Assembly: GCF_002157355.1 (NCBI RefSeq)
Contig: NZ_LYMK01000022.1
Coordinates: forward strand, 1-64,000
DNA: 64,000 bases
Origin: Variovorax sp. JS1663
GTDB taxonomy: Bacteria; Pseudomonadota; Gammaproteobacteria; Burkholderiales; Burkholderiaceae_C
Direction: 5' to 3'
A program made the translations under genes and the position numbers. The notes beneath the pieces are model-generated. The model was not told the DNA's origin, ran no database searches, and saw only the letters and a program-made list of their open reading frames with translations. Positions within the stretch are counted from its first letter, which is position 1; every line of letters starts with the position of its first letter. This document shows, in pieces, positions 26,823-35,582 of the stretch.

Positions 26823-29528
26823 TCATTCCGCGGGCGCGAGGCTGGAAGGCGTGCATTCGGTCGCTGCCGCACACAGGGGCTTGACCATGCGCCGCGTCGT
26901 GGGATCCGGCGCCGCGGCGACGTCCTCGTGGAAGCCCAGGGCCCGTGCGAGCCGCAGCATGCGGGTGTTCTCCCGGAGCACGATGCCCACCAGCCGGCCG
27001 ATGCCGCGCGATTGCGCATGTTCGATCAACTGCTCGAAAAGGATCCGGCCGAGGCCGTGCCCCTTCAGGTCGGAGCGCACGAGGATGGCGTACTCCGCGT
27101 CCGCCTTGTCCGGGTCGCACACGGTGCGCGCCACGCCCAGGGTCTCCGGTTGGCCCTGGACATCGAGACTTTCGGCGATGAAGGCCATTTCGCGGTCGTA
27201 GTCGATCTGGGTCAGGCGCGCGAGCTCGCTGTGCGGCAGATCGCGGCGCATCTGGAAGAAGCGCAGCCGCATGTCCTCCGGGTCGAGGCTGCGCAGGAAG
27301 CGATCGTGCTGTGCCTCGTCTTCGGGCCGGATCGGCCGCACGGTGATGCTGCGCCCTTCCCACGCGAGGTGGCGCACCCACTGTTGCGGGTAGGGCAGGA
27401 TGGAGAAGCGATCGGTGCCGCACGCAGGTACGCTGGCGAGCCGGACGCGCGCATCCAGGGCCAGAGCGCCCTGTTCGTCGACCCACAGCGGATTGATGTC
27501 CAGCTCGGCCAGTGCGGGCAGATCGGCCAGCATCTCCGACACCGCGATCAGGACGTCGTACAACGCGTCCATGCGCGCCGGCGGATGGTTGCGATAGCCG
27601 GCGAGCAGGCGCGCCATCCGCGTGCGGGCGACCAGCTCACGCGCCAGGCTGCGGTTGAGCGGCGGCAGCGCGACCGCTGTGTCGGCGAACACCTCCACCG
27701 CGGTGCCCCCCTGGCCGCACAGCACGACCGGGCCGAAGACGTTGTCGACCTTTGCTCCGACGATTACCTCCTGCGCATGCGGCCGGCAGGCCATCGCCTG
27801 GACGCTGAGGCCATCGATCGGTGCGTCGGGACGCGCGGCAGCAACCGACCGGAGCATGTCGTCCACCGCCCTTGAGAGCATCGTGGCATCGCGGAGGTCC
27901 AGCCGCACGCCGCCCACGTCGGACTTGTGCGTGATCGCGTCCGACACGATCTTGAGAGCGACGGGATAGCCCAGCTGCTCGGCGGCCTCGACGACGGCCT
28001 GGGCCGATGCGTCGACCCGCATGGTGCGCACCGTCGGTATGCCGTAGGCCTGCAGCAATGATTTGGCTTCGACCTCGTCCAGCCATTCACGGCCGGCGGA
28101 CAGCGCTTCCTCCAGCGTCCTTCGCACCTTGGCGAGTTCCGGCGCTGGCCGTTCGCACGAAGCTGGCGTCTCCGTCAGGAGCGCCTGGTTGCGCCTGTAG
28201 GTCTGCAGCATCTCGAATGCCCGCACAGCATCCTCGGGTGTGGGGTAGTCGGGCACGCCGGCCTGCTCGAAAAGCTGCCTGGCCTGGGCCACCGACGCGT
28301 CGCCGAGCCAGCAGCCCAGGACGCGTGGCGTCGCGGTTCGCAGCACCGGCAGGCAGGCCTTGGCGATGTCGTCGCTGCGCACCATGGCCGTCGGCGCGTG
28401 CACGAACAGGATCGCGCCGGCCGCCGGGTCGGCCAGCAGGGCGGAAAGGGTGGCGGTGTAGCGCTCCACGGGTGCGTCGCCGACGATGTCGATCGGGTTG
28501 GCGCGACACCAATGCCCGGGCAGCACCGCATCGAGCTGGTCGAGCAGCGCCTTGCCCGGTTCGGCCAGCGCGATGCCGGCGCGCGCCGCCGCGTCCGCCG
28601 CCATCACGCCTGCCCCGCCGCCGTTGGTCATGATCGTCAGCACCTCGCTGTGGTTGGCGCGGAACCGGGCCAGCGTCTCGGCGGCGATGAAGAGTTCGTG
28701 CAGGGTGTCGACGCGAAGCATGCCGGCGCGCCGGATGGCTGCGTCGTACACCAGGTCCGATCCGGCCAGCGCGCCTGTGTGCGAAGCAGCCGCCAGCAGC
28801 CCGCCGCCGGCACGGCCAGCCTTCACGACGATGACCGGCTTGTTGCGCGCCGCGGCGCGCGCGGCCGACATGAACTTGCGCGGCGACTCCACGGACTCGA
28901 TGTAGAGCAGGATCGAACGGGTGCGGGCATCGCTGGCCAGATGATCGAGCAGGTCGCCGAAGTCGACGTCGCAGTGGTCGCCCAGCGAGATCATGTGCGA
29001 CAGGCCGATGCCGCGGCTGCGCGTCCAGTCCAGCACGGCCGTGACCAGGGCGCCCGACTGCGAGACGAAGGCGATGTCGCCGGGCAGTGCGTCCGTATGG
29101 GCGAAACTCGCGTTCAAGCCCAGGTGCGGGCTCAGCAGGCCGATGCAGTTGGGTCCGAGCAGCCTCAGCACATGGGGTCGTGCCGCATCGAGCGCTGCCT
29201 GCTTCTGCAGTGCGCTCATGCCCGCTGTGACGACGATGGCGGCGCGGGTGCCCCGCTCGCCCAGCTCGGCGACGATCCGGGGGATGGTCGCCGCCGGGGT
29301 GCAGATCACCGCGAGGTCCGGTGCGGTGGGCAACTGGGCGGCGGAGGCGAACACCGGCTCGCCGTCGAGCAGCGAATGCTTGGGGTTCACCGGATAGATC
29401 GGGCCGGCGAATTGTCCGGCGCGCAGGTTTCGCCAGACGGCGGCGCCGACACTTCCTGGGCGCGACGACGCTCCGAACAACGCGATCGAAGCGGGGCACA
29501 GCAGGCGGTCGAGATGGCGGACAGTCAA
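26823..29528 (-). CDS. ADP-forming acyl-CoA synthetase / GNAT acetyltransferase fusion (Pat-like, copy 1)
   Basis: 901 residues. Order: CoA-binding domain (IALFGASSRPGSVG), succinyl-CoA-ligase-like domain with the His-loop ASHTGALAGSD, ATP-grasp domain (about 450-680; AYGIPTVRT, GYPVALKIVSDAITHKSDVGGV), and a C-terminal GNAT domain (about 730-890; DEAQHDRFLRSL, GLGRILFEQLIEHA). This is the layout of the lysine acetyltransferase Pat/YfiQ that silences Acs. In Salmonella Pat the catalytic His of the synthetase part is reported lost; here it is kept. TTG 29528 is chosen because AGGGGA precedes it at correct spacing. Box 29586-29599 is 64 bp upstream. Confidence 0.87.
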   Translation of the reverse strand: MTVRHLDRLLCPASIALFGASSRPGSVGAAVWRNLRAGQFAGPIYPVNPKHSLLDGEPVFASAAQLPTAPDLAVICTPAATIPRIVAELGERGTRAAIVVTAGMSALQKQAALDAARPHVLRLLGPNCIGLLSPHLGLNASFAHTDALPGDIAFVSQSGALVTAVLDWTRSRGIGLSHMISLGDHCDVDFGDLLDHLASDARTRSILLYIESVESPRKFMSAARAAARNKPVIVVKAGRAGGGLLAAASHTGALAGSDLVYDAAIRRAGMLRVDTLHELFIAAETLARFRANHSEVLTIMTNGGGAGVMAADAAARAGIALAEPGKALLDQLDAVLPGHWCRANPIDIVGDAPVERYTATLSALLADPAAGAILFVHAPTAMVRSDDIAKACLPVLRTATPRVLGCWLGDASVAQARQLFEQAGVPDYPTPEDAVRAFEMLQTYRRNQALLTETPASCERPAPELAKVRRTLEEALSAGREWLDEVEAKSLLQAYGIPTVRTMRVDASAQAVVEAAEQLGYPVALKIVSDAITHKSDVGGVRLDLRDATMLSRAVDDMLRSVAAARPDAPIDGLSVQAMACRPHAQEVIVGAKVDNVFGPVVLCGQGGTAVEVFADTAVALPPLNRSLARELVARTRMARLLAGYRNHPPARMDALYDVLIAVSEMLADLPALAELDINPLWVDEQGALALDARVRLASVPACGTDRFSILPYPQQWVRHLAWEGRSITVRPIRPEDEAQHDRFLRSLDPEDMRLRFFQMRRDLPHSELARLTQIDYDREMAFIAESLDVQGQPETLGVARTVCDPDKADAEYAILVRSDLKGHGLGRILFEQLIEHAQSRGIGRLVGIVLRENTRMLRLARALGFHEDVAAAPDPTTRRMVKPLCAAATECTPSSLAPAE

Positions 29529-29585
29529 GAGAATCCCCTGGGGCGAACGTGAGAGGCATGCTGCGGCCCGCGGCGTGCGGCTTCC

Positions 29586-29599
29586 TTGATATGGCTCAA
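29586..29599. promoter_or_regulatory. FNR-type box TTGATATGGCTCAA
   Basis: Nine of ten consensus positions. 64 bp upstream of the Pat-like gene. It is paired with the box at 29655 on the other side of the divergent region. Confidence 0.6.
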
Positions 29600-29654
29600 G
29601 GCGCGGCCGGATCGCGTCCGGCACCCATCCACTGGACGTGGACGGTGCTCGAGC

Positions 29655-29668
29655 TTGATCGACATCAA
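29655..29668. promoter_or_regulatory. Consensus FNR box TTGATCGACATCAA
   Basis: Perfect TTGAT-4-ATCAA, centred 64 bp upstream of the USP gene at 29726. Confidence 0.75.
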
Positions 29669-29725
29669 GCCGCGTCCGCTCGGCGTGCCTCAAGATCAGC
29701 TTGCCCCACTTGGCGAGACGACCCC

Positions 29726-30577
29726 ATGGACATCAAGACGATTGCAGTGCATCTGGACCACAGCGCCGCCTGCGAGCGGCGCGTCGAGGTCGCCGCGCGC
29801 CTCGCAAGGGCGCATCACGGCCATCTGATCGGCGTCGTGCCCACCGGGCTTCCGGCCGGCGGTGCGCCGCCTGCCCCGGGAGACGGCGAGCCGTCGGTCC
29901 GTGGCGGGCACGACGACCTGCTCGCCCTGCGTGCCCAGGCCGTCGCGCATCTCTTCGGCGACTTCGTCCGCAGGTACCCGCCGCCGTCGTTCGAGCATCG
30001 GACGGTGGACGGGCCGCCGATCGAGGCCCTCGTCAAGGTGGCGGGAACGTGCGACCTGATGGTGCTGGGCCAGGCAGACCCGGACCCGCAAAGCGGCGAG
30101 CGGCCGCTCGCAGCCGCCGCGCGCGACCTCGCCGACCAGTTGTTGATGCGAGCCGCCCGGCCCGTGCTGATCGTGCCCTCCGCGGGCCCGCTGCACACCA
30201 TCGGCGAGCGCATCCTCGTGGCCTGGAACGCTTCGCGCGAATCGGCGCTGGCGGCGCGGGACGCCCTGCCGTTCCTGCGCAAGGCGGGGCAGGTGTCGCT
30301 GGTCACCCTCAGCAGGTCGGAACGTTTCGAGGAGGCTCAGGTGAGCGCGCGCGAGATGGTCGACTGGCTGGGGCGCCACGGCGTGCATGCCGAGGCCGAG
30401 CAGTACCTGGCCATCGGCAACATCGCGCGGGGACTTCAGTCCTGCGCCGCCGGCATGGACGCGGACCTGATCGTCATGGGAGGCTATGCCCAGGGTCCGC
30501 TGCGGGAAGTGCTCCTCGGCGGCGTCACGCACGACATGCTGGCGCGGTCCCGGATCCCCCTGCTGCTGTCCCACTGA
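29726..30577 (+). CDS. Tandem-domain universal stress protein
   Basis: 283 residues, two USP domains; it opens with DIKTIAVHLDHS and ends GGYAQGPLREVLLGGV and LLLSH. In the second-domain nucleotide loop the second Gly of GxxG is Ala, so ATP binding may be weakened. It is divergent from the Pat-like gene with paired FNR-type boxes, a layout that suggests joint induction. The paralogue at 25959 lies at the other end of the Pat-like gene. Confidence 0.9.
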   Translation: MDIKTIAVHLDHSAACERRVEVAARLARAHHGHLIGVVPTGLPAGGAPPAPGDGEPSVRGGHDDLLALRAQAVAHLFGDFVRRYPPPSFEHRTVDGPPIEALVKVAGTCDLMVLGQADPDPQSGERPLAAAARDLADQLLMRAARPVLIVPSAGPLHTIGERILVAWNASRESALAARDALPFLRKAGQVSLVTLSRSERFEEAQVSAREMVDWLGRHGVHAEAEQYLAIGNIARGLQSCAAGMDADLIVMGGYAQGPLREVLLGGVTHDMLARSRIPLLLSH

Positions 30578-30598
30578 ACGGGAACGGCGGGCGGCGCT

Positions 30599-31981
30599 TC
30601 AGGCGAGCGGCGCGGCAATCACACGCTGGCGCTTGCCGCTGCGGCCGCACGGGCCCAGTGGCGCGCTGTCACATCGAATCTGTACCTCGCCGGCCCCCTG
30701 GCCCTGCAAGAAGGCCTCGAGCGCGCGCCGGCCGCGCTCCAGCGCGGCGGTGTCGCCGGCGTCGCGCGAGCCCGAGCGCAACAGCAGTTCGCAAGGGCCT
30801 TCCTGCAGCAGCTGGAAGTCGAACAGCGCCGCCTCGGATTCGAGCACGGTACTGAGCGCAAGAGGAAGCACCGACACCTGGCGCCGGCGCCCCAGTCTGA
30901 GGGTGTCGTCGCAGCGGCCCTGTACTTCGAGGGTCGGAAAGTGAGAACCGCAAGGGCAGGCCCGTGCATCCAGCGTCACCCGGTCGCCCAGGTCATAGCG
31001 GATCAAGGGCTGAACGTGGTTGGCGAGGTTGGTCAGGAGGACGGTCGCGCCCGTGCTGCCGTTCGGAACCGCGCGGCCTTCCCGATCGACCGATTCCAGG
31101 ATGGCCCAGTCGTCGTTCAAGTGGAGGTGCCCGTGCCGGCACTCGAAGGCCAGGGTGAGAAACTCGGAAGCGCCGTAGCTGTTCGCAACAGGGCAGTGGA
31201 AGGCCGAGCGCACCAGGGCCCGCGCGCGTTCCGACAGGTCCTCTCCGCCGGTCCAGACCTCGCGGATGTCGAGCGACAGGCGTCCGGCGAGGCGTTCTTC
31301 GGCCAGCAGGACGGCCGCGCTCGGGTACGTGGACAGGATGGTGGGCTGAAGCCGATGGAGTTCGTCGACCAGCGCCGGCGTCGGCTGCAGAAAGGAGACG
31401 CTGTGCAGATGCGCCGACAGCCAGGGGTTCAGGCGCTTGAGACGTTCCATCGAGACGGTGCTGGCGAAGTGCCCGTTCGTGGCGCCGACGAAGGCGATGC
31501 GCTCGCCCTGGAAGCACGGATCCAGCCAGCGCCGCAGGGGTGTCAGGGGCGGCCGCCGGAGCGCCTCCAGCGCGTCGTAGACCGCCATGGCGCGCGCGTC
31601 CTGCACGAAGATGCAAGGCTCGCCGCTGCTGCCGGAGCTTTCCCAGACGGTGTAGCGTCCCAGGTAGGCAGCACCTATGGCGTCGGAGTCGCACACGAAG
31701 CGTCGCAGGTCTTCCAGGCGCAGGGCGGGATCGGTCACCCACTCGTCGAAGCGCGCCATCAGCGTCCTCTTGTTCATGACGGGCAGGCGAGCCAGGTCCG
31801 CAGCGTGCGTATCCCGTCCGGCGAGGAGCCGGCGGTAGAAAGGCGAGCGTCGAGCCGCGGCATCGAGAAGATCAGCCAGCCTGCGCTGTCGCCAGCGTGC
31901 CACGGCCTCGCGGCCGGACGCTGCGGCGGCCGCCACGTCCATCGCGGTTGTCCAGGACAGCCAGGGCTCGAACAGTGACAT
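30599..31981 (-). CDS. PaaK-like AMP-dependent ligase
   Basis: 460 residues, phenylacetate-CoA ligase/coenzyme F390 synthetase family. The adenylation loop is ESSGSSGEPCIF, followed by NSYGASEFLTL, LIRYDLGDRV and a CxC near 380 (ACPCGSH). The substrate cannot be deduced; aromatic acids are typical of the family but no degradation genes are nearby. It follows the DUF883 gene by about 50 bases and is probably expressed from the consensus box at 32377. It is convergent with a USP gene. Confidence 0.82.
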   Translation of the reverse strand: MSLFEPWLSWTTAMDVAAAAASGREAVARWRQRRLADLLDAAARRSPFYRRLLAGRDTHAADLARLPVMNKRTLMARFDEWVTDPALRLEDLRRFVCDSDAIGAAYLGRYTVWESSGSSGEPCIFVQDARAMAVYDALEALRRPPLTPLRRWLDPCFQGERIAFVGATNGHFASTVSMERLKRLNPWLSAHLHSVSFLQPTPALVDELHRLQPTILSTYPSAAVLLAEERLAGRLSLDIREVWTGGEDLSERARALVRSAFHCPVANSYGASEFLTLAFECRHGHLHLNDDWAILESVDREGRAVPNGSTGATVLLTNLANHVQPLIRYDLGDRVTLDARACPCGSHFPTLEVQGRCDDTLRLGRRRQVSVLPLALSTVLESEAALFDFQLLQEGPCELLLRSGSRDAGDTAALERGRRALEAFLQGQGAGEVQIRCDSAPLGPCGRSGKRQRVIAAPLA

Positions 31982-32031
31982 GGTCGTTCCCGGGGCCGGC
32001 GCACACAGGCGCCAAGGCCACGCCGGGCAGG

Positions 32032-32313
32032 TCAGCGGCGGCCGGTCAGGTAGCCGACCAGGAGCCCCGTCACGGCAATGGCCGCCAGCACGCCGTAGGG
32101 ATGCTGATGCACGGCCGTGTCGGCCGAACGGAGCGCGTCGCGCGCCCGGTGCACCGTGGTGTCCTGGATGTCGCCGAAGTGTGTGCGCATGCCGCGCAGC
32201 GCGTCTTCCAGCCGGGCGCGCGTGTCGCCCATGCGCGAACTGGCCATGCATGCTTGGTGATCGCCGGATACGGGTGCCGAATTGACGGATTCCGCTTGCA
32301 GGGTGTCGTTCAT
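32032..32313 (-). CDS. DUF883 (ElaB/YqjD-like) membrane-anchored protein
   Basis: 93 residues. An amphipathic helix (RARLEDALRGMRTHFGDIQDTTVHRARDAL) leads to one C-terminal membrane segment, HPYGVLAAIAVTGLLVGYLTGRR, the standard DUF883 ending. E. coli relatives bind ribosomes at the inner membrane in stationary phase, which fits a dormancy setting. ATG 32313 is used. A perfect FNR box lies 70 bp upstream. Confidence 0.83.
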   Translation of the reverse strand: MNDTLQAESVNSAPVSGDHQACMASSRMGDTRARLEDALRGMRTHFGDIQDTTVHRARDALRSADTAVHQHPYGVLAAIAVTGLLVGYLTGRR

Positions 32314-32376
32314 GGGAGCTTCTTTCGCAGTGAGTGAAGGTGCAGCCCATCCTAGTGAGGCCGCGCCGCAGTGCGT

Positions 32377-32390
32377 TTGATCGAGATCAA
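32377..32390. promoter_or_regulatory. Consensus FNR box TTGATCGAGATCAA
   Basis: Perfect inverted repeat, 70 bp upstream of the DUF883 gene on the minus strand. Paired with the box at 32421. Confidence 0.78.
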
Positions 32391-32420
32391 GCCTGGCGCC
32401 GTCCTCGGCAGCACCTGAGC

Positions 32421-32434
32421 TTGCGCTGGCGCAA
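32421..32434. promoter_or_regulatory. Palindromic FNR/FixK-type box TTGCGCTGGCGCAA
   Basis: TTGCGC-2-GCGCAA, a symmetric variant known from FixK-regulated hemN promoters in rhizobia. It is 128 bp upstream of the plus-strand BON gene. Confidence 0.55.
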
Positions 32435-32555
32435 GAAGGTGAACCGGCGCCGGATGCACGATGGCTCCGCGGGCGCAGCGACGTCAGGTTGCCCGCAAAG
32501 CTGCGTCGATTCACGCAGATGGTGACCCATTGATTGACAAATTGAAAGGCAGATC

Positions 32556-33209
32556 ATGAAAACCGATGCTCAACTGAAGCATGAGGTGGAGCAGGAGCTC
32601 GAGTGGGATCCCGCGGTGAACGCGAGCCATGTCGGCGTCGCGGTCGACAAGGGCGTGGTGACGCTCAGCGGCCACCTCGAAACCTACGGCGAGAAATACC
32701 TGGTGGAACGCGCCGTGCAACGCGTCCAGGGTGTCAAGGCGCTCGCCGTGGAACTGGACGTCAAGCTGGCGCCAGGGCACAAGCGCAACGATTCCGAGCT
32801 TGCCCAGGCCGCCGAGGCGGCGCTCACGTGGCACACGCTGGTGCCGGACGAGCGCCTCACGGTCAAGGTCGAGGGAGGGTGGGTCACGCTGCGGGGTGAT
32901 GTCGACTGGGAATACCAGCGCAACGCGGCCGCCCAGGCGATCCGCTCGCTGACCGGCGTTCTGGGCTTCACCAATGAGATCGTCATCAAGCCGAGGGTGA
33001 TGTCGTCCAACGTGACGACCCGCATCCGGGAAGCGCTGGCGCGCCATGCAGAGCGAGAAGCCGATCGCATCGAGGTCCAGGTCAGCGGTGCGACCGCCAC
33101 CTTGAAAGGCACGGTGCACTCCTGGGCCGAGCGCGCCGCGGCGCAGGGGGCCGCATGGTCGGCACCCGGCGTGACCAGCGTGATCAACGAACTCAAGGTA
33201 GGCGCCTGA
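32556..33209 (+). CDS. Cytoplasmic triple-BON-domain protein (copy 2)
   Basis: 217 residues, three BON domains with GVVTLSGH, GWVTLRGDV and ATATLKGTV turns and no signal peptide. It is colinear with the copies at 20855 and 33402, which share the opening K(T/S)DxxLxxxV and the linker motif ALxWxxxVP. It is followed by a clear terminator. Two copies stand side by side (tail to tail), consistent with local duplication. Confidence 0.85.
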   Translation: MKTDAQLKHEVEQELEWDPAVNASHVGVAVDKGVVTLSGHLETYGEKYLVERAVQRVQGVKALAVELDVKLAPGHKRNDSELAQAAEAALTWHTLVPDERLTVKVEGGWVTLRGDVDWEYQRNAAAQAIRSLTGVLGFTNEIVIKPRVMSSNVTTRIREALARHAEREADRIEVQVSGATATLKGTVHSWAERAAAQGAAWSAPGVTSVINELKVGA

Positions 33210-33219
33210 GCCGGGGGAC

Positions 33220-33244
33220 AAGGGGCGGGATGCGCCCCTTTCTT
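33220..33244 (+). terminator. Rho-independent terminator of the BON gene
   Basis: AAGGGGCG, 5-base loop GGATG, CGCCCCTT, then TCTTC: a perfect 8-bp stem 10 bases after the stop codon. The tail is short but T-rich. Confidence 0.7.
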
Positions 33245-33378
33245 CAATGAGGATTCAGAACCCCGCCATCAAGGATCCGGGTCCACTCTTCATGATCCTG
33301 CAGGAACTCGTCGATCTCCATGCATCTGCTGCGGGTGAACATCACGCCGTCCGTCGTCCCGCTGCATGCATCGAACAT
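33244..33378 (-). CDS. Possible 44-residue small protein downstream of BON copy 3
   Basis: ATG 33378, 24 bases after the BON stop, encodes a short acidic peptide with CMEIDEFLQDHEEWTRIL. The ribosome-binding site is weak and no family is recognised. Position within the operon is the main support. Confidence 0.3.
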   Translation of the reverse strand: MFDACSGTTDGVMFTRSRCMEIDEFLQDHEEWTRILDGGVLNPH

Positions 33379-33401
33379 GGTGTCCAGGCCCAGCACGGCA
33401 T

Positions 33402-34055
33402 TCAGTCCCGAACCTGCAGGTCGTTGATGACCGACGCGACGCCTGGCACGGACCAGGCCGCATTGCGGACCGCATCGTATTCGGCATAGGAGTGGACCTG
33501 CCCCCGCAATGTGACCTGCGACCCGGCGACCGAAATGTCGATGCGATCGCTCTCGCGCCTTGCCTGGCGCGCCAGCGCCTCGTGCAGCGACTTCTCGATG
33601 TCGGCCGCCTTCAGGCGTGGAGCGATCGTGATCATGTTCGATACGCCGGTGACGCCCATCAGCGGACGCACCGCGTGCTCCGCCGCACGGCGCTGGAATT
33701 CCCATTCCACCGCCCCGCTCAGCGTGACCCAGCCGCCCTCGACCATGGCTGAGACCTTGCCGTTCGGGACCCACACGCTCCAGGTCAGCGCATGCTCGAC
33801 TGCTCTTGCAATGTCCGCATCGGTTCGTTCCTCGCCGGCGGGCAGCTTCACCGAGAGCTCGACGGCGAGCGCTTTCACGCCGTTCACACGCTGCGCCGCG
33901 TGTTCGGCGGCCACCTTCTCCGCATGGCTGCCGAGGTGGCCGGTCAGTGTGACGACACCGTCCTTCACGGTCACGCCGACCGCAGCTGCGTGGATGGCGG
34001 GGTCCCAGTCCAGTTCGGCCAGGACGTCGGTTCGCAGTTGTGTGTCGGATTTCAT
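33402..34055 (-). CDS. Cytoplasmic triple-BON-domain protein (copy 3)
   Basis: 217 residues. Domain turns read GVVTLTGH, GWVTLSGAV and SQVTLRGQV; no signal peptide. Closest in sequence to copy 1 (20855), with TDADIA and VxGVSN/TN motifs shared. Start ATG 34055. The box at 34135-34148, 86 bp upstream, is shared with the divergent nuclease gene. Confidence 0.85.
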   Translation of the reverse strand: MKSDTQLRTDVLAELDWDPAIHAAAVGVTVKDGVVTLTGHLGSHAEKVAAEHAAQRVNGVKALAVELSVKLPAGEERTDADIARAVEHALTWSVWVPNGKVSAMVEGGWVTLSGAVEWEFQRRAAEHAVRPLMGVTGVSNMITIAPRLKAADIEKSLHEALARQARRESDRIDISVAGSQVTLRGQVHSYAEYDAVRNAAWSVPGVASVINDLQVRD

Positions 34056-34134
34056 CTGTCACTTCCTTTGAAGAGTTGGCGGGGCAGCCACACGGGCCGC
34101 AGACTGACTTTAGGAGGCGGCTGGCGCCGCTGCA

Positions 34135-34148
34135 TTGCGCTGGATCAA
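34135..34148. promoter_or_regulatory. FNR-type box TTGCGCTGGATCAA
   Basis: Single site in a divergent region, 86 bp from the BON start and 88 bp from the nuclease start, so one box may serve both. The same 14-mer recurs at 43786 and 46580. Confidence 0.65.
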
Positions 34149-34229
34149 GAGCGAGCGGCGATCGACCGGCATGATGGATTCGCCCGTTGCCGCCGCGTGC
34201 GGCCACGCGGCTCGATGGAAGGACCCCCG

Positions 34230-35582
34230 ATGCGGATCGAATTTCTCGGCGCGACCGACACGGTGACCGGCTCCAAGTACCTGCTGGAGCACGAAGGGCG
34301 GCGGCTGCTGGTGGACTGCGGCCTGTTCCAGGGCCTCAAGCAGCTGCGCCTGCGCAATTGGGAGGGCCCGCCGATCCATGCGGACCGCATCGATGCGGTG
34401 CTTCTCACTCACGCCCACATCGACCACAGCGGCTTCGTGCCCCGGCTCATGAAGCTCGGGTTCCAGGGGCCGGTCTATTGCACGCAGGCGACGCGCGAGC
34501 TGTGCGAGCTGCTGTTGCCGGACTCGGGCAGGATCCAGGAGGAAGAGGCGGAGTTCGCGAATCGCCATGGCCACTCGAAGCACAAGCCGGCACTGCCTCT
34601 GTACACGGAGGAAGACGCGCGAAGAGCCCTGAAGCATTTCGAGACACTTGCGTTCGACCAGGAGCACGCGCCCTGGCCGGGCTGGTCCTGGCGCCTGCGG
34701 CGCGCCGGCCACATCCTCGGCGCCGCCAGCGTGCGCATCGGCTGGGACGGTGGAAGCATCCTGTTCTCGGGCGATCTCGGGCGCAGCGACGATCTGCTGA
34801 TGCGGCCGCCCGAGGCGCCGGAACAGGCGGACTATGTCGTGATCGAGTCCACCTATGGCGACCGCCGGCATCGCGACGCCGACACGCTGGGCGCGCTCGC
34901 GGACATCATCAGCCGGACCGCCGCGCGCGGCGGCATCGTCGTGATCCCCTCCTTCGCGGTCGGGCGCGCCCAGACCCTCCTGCATTGCATCCAGCTGCTG
35001 CGCGGCGCCCACCGCATCCCGCAGATGCCGGTGTACCTCAACAGCCCGATGGCGGCCGACGTGACGCGGATCTACCGCCGCCACCTCGACGAACACCGTT
35101 TGAGCGCAGAGCAGTGCGCCGCCATCGGCAGGGAGGTCACCATCGTCAACACCGTGGAGGAATCGAAGCGTCTCAACAGCCTCGGCTTTCCGTCCATCAT
35201 CGTGTCGGCCAGCGGCATGGCGACCGGCGGGCGCGTGCTGCACCACCTGAAAGCCTACGCCCCCGATGCGAAGAACACCATTCTGTTCGCCGGCTTCCAG
35301 GCCGCGGCCACACGCGGCGCGGCGCTGCTGGCCGGCGCGGAGGCGGTCAAGATCCATGGCGCCTACGTGCCGGTGCGCGCCGAGGTGGCGCACCTCGACA
35401 CGCTGTCGGCCCATGCCGACCGCGAGCAGCTGCTGACCTGGATCGGTGCGCTGCGCGCTCCGCGGCGGGTCTTCGTCACGCACGGGGAGCCGGTGGCGGC
35501 CGACGCGCTGCGATTGGCGATCGAGGAACGTCACGGGTGGCCGGCGACCGTCCCCGCCTACCGCGAGGCCCATCGGCTGTGA
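34230..35582 (+). CDS. Metallo-beta-lactamase/beta-CASP RNA-processing nuclease family protein
   Basis: 450 residues, archaeal CPSF-like family. Zinc motifs: LTHAHIDHSG (HxHxDH), GAGH-equivalent RRAGHILGAAS, GDLG; the beta-CASP part carries IESTYGDR, PSFAVGRAQ, SASGMATGGRV and a C-terminal HAD and FVTHGE. These enzymes are endo/5' exoribonucleases. ATG 34230 with GGAAGGA upstream is preferred to ATG 34215. Its stop overlaps the GTG start of the next gene, so both are coupled: RNA breakdown upstream of nucleoside monophosphate phosphorolysis is a plausible joint role. Confidence 0.88.
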   Translation: MRIEFLGATDTVTGSKYLLEHEGRRLLVDCGLFQGLKQLRLRNWEGPPIHADRIDAVLLTHAHIDHSGFVPRLMKLGFQGPVYCTQATRELCELLLPDSGRIQEEEAEFANRHGHSKHKPALPLYTEEDARRALKHFETLAFDQEHAPWPGWSWRLRRAGHILGAASVRIGWDGGSILFSGDLGRSDDLLMRPPEAPEQADYVVIESTYGDRRHRDADTLGALADIISRTAARGGIVVIPSFAVGRAQTLLHCIQLLRGAHRIPQMPVYLNSPMAADVTRIYRRHLDEHRLSAEQCAAIGREVTIVNTVEESKRLNSLGFPSIIVSASGMATGGRVLHHLKAYAPDAKNTILFAGFQAAATRGAALLAGAEAVKIHGAYVPVRAEVAHLDTLSAHADREQLLTWIGALRAPRRVFVTHGEPVAADALRLAIEERHGWPATVPAYREAHRL

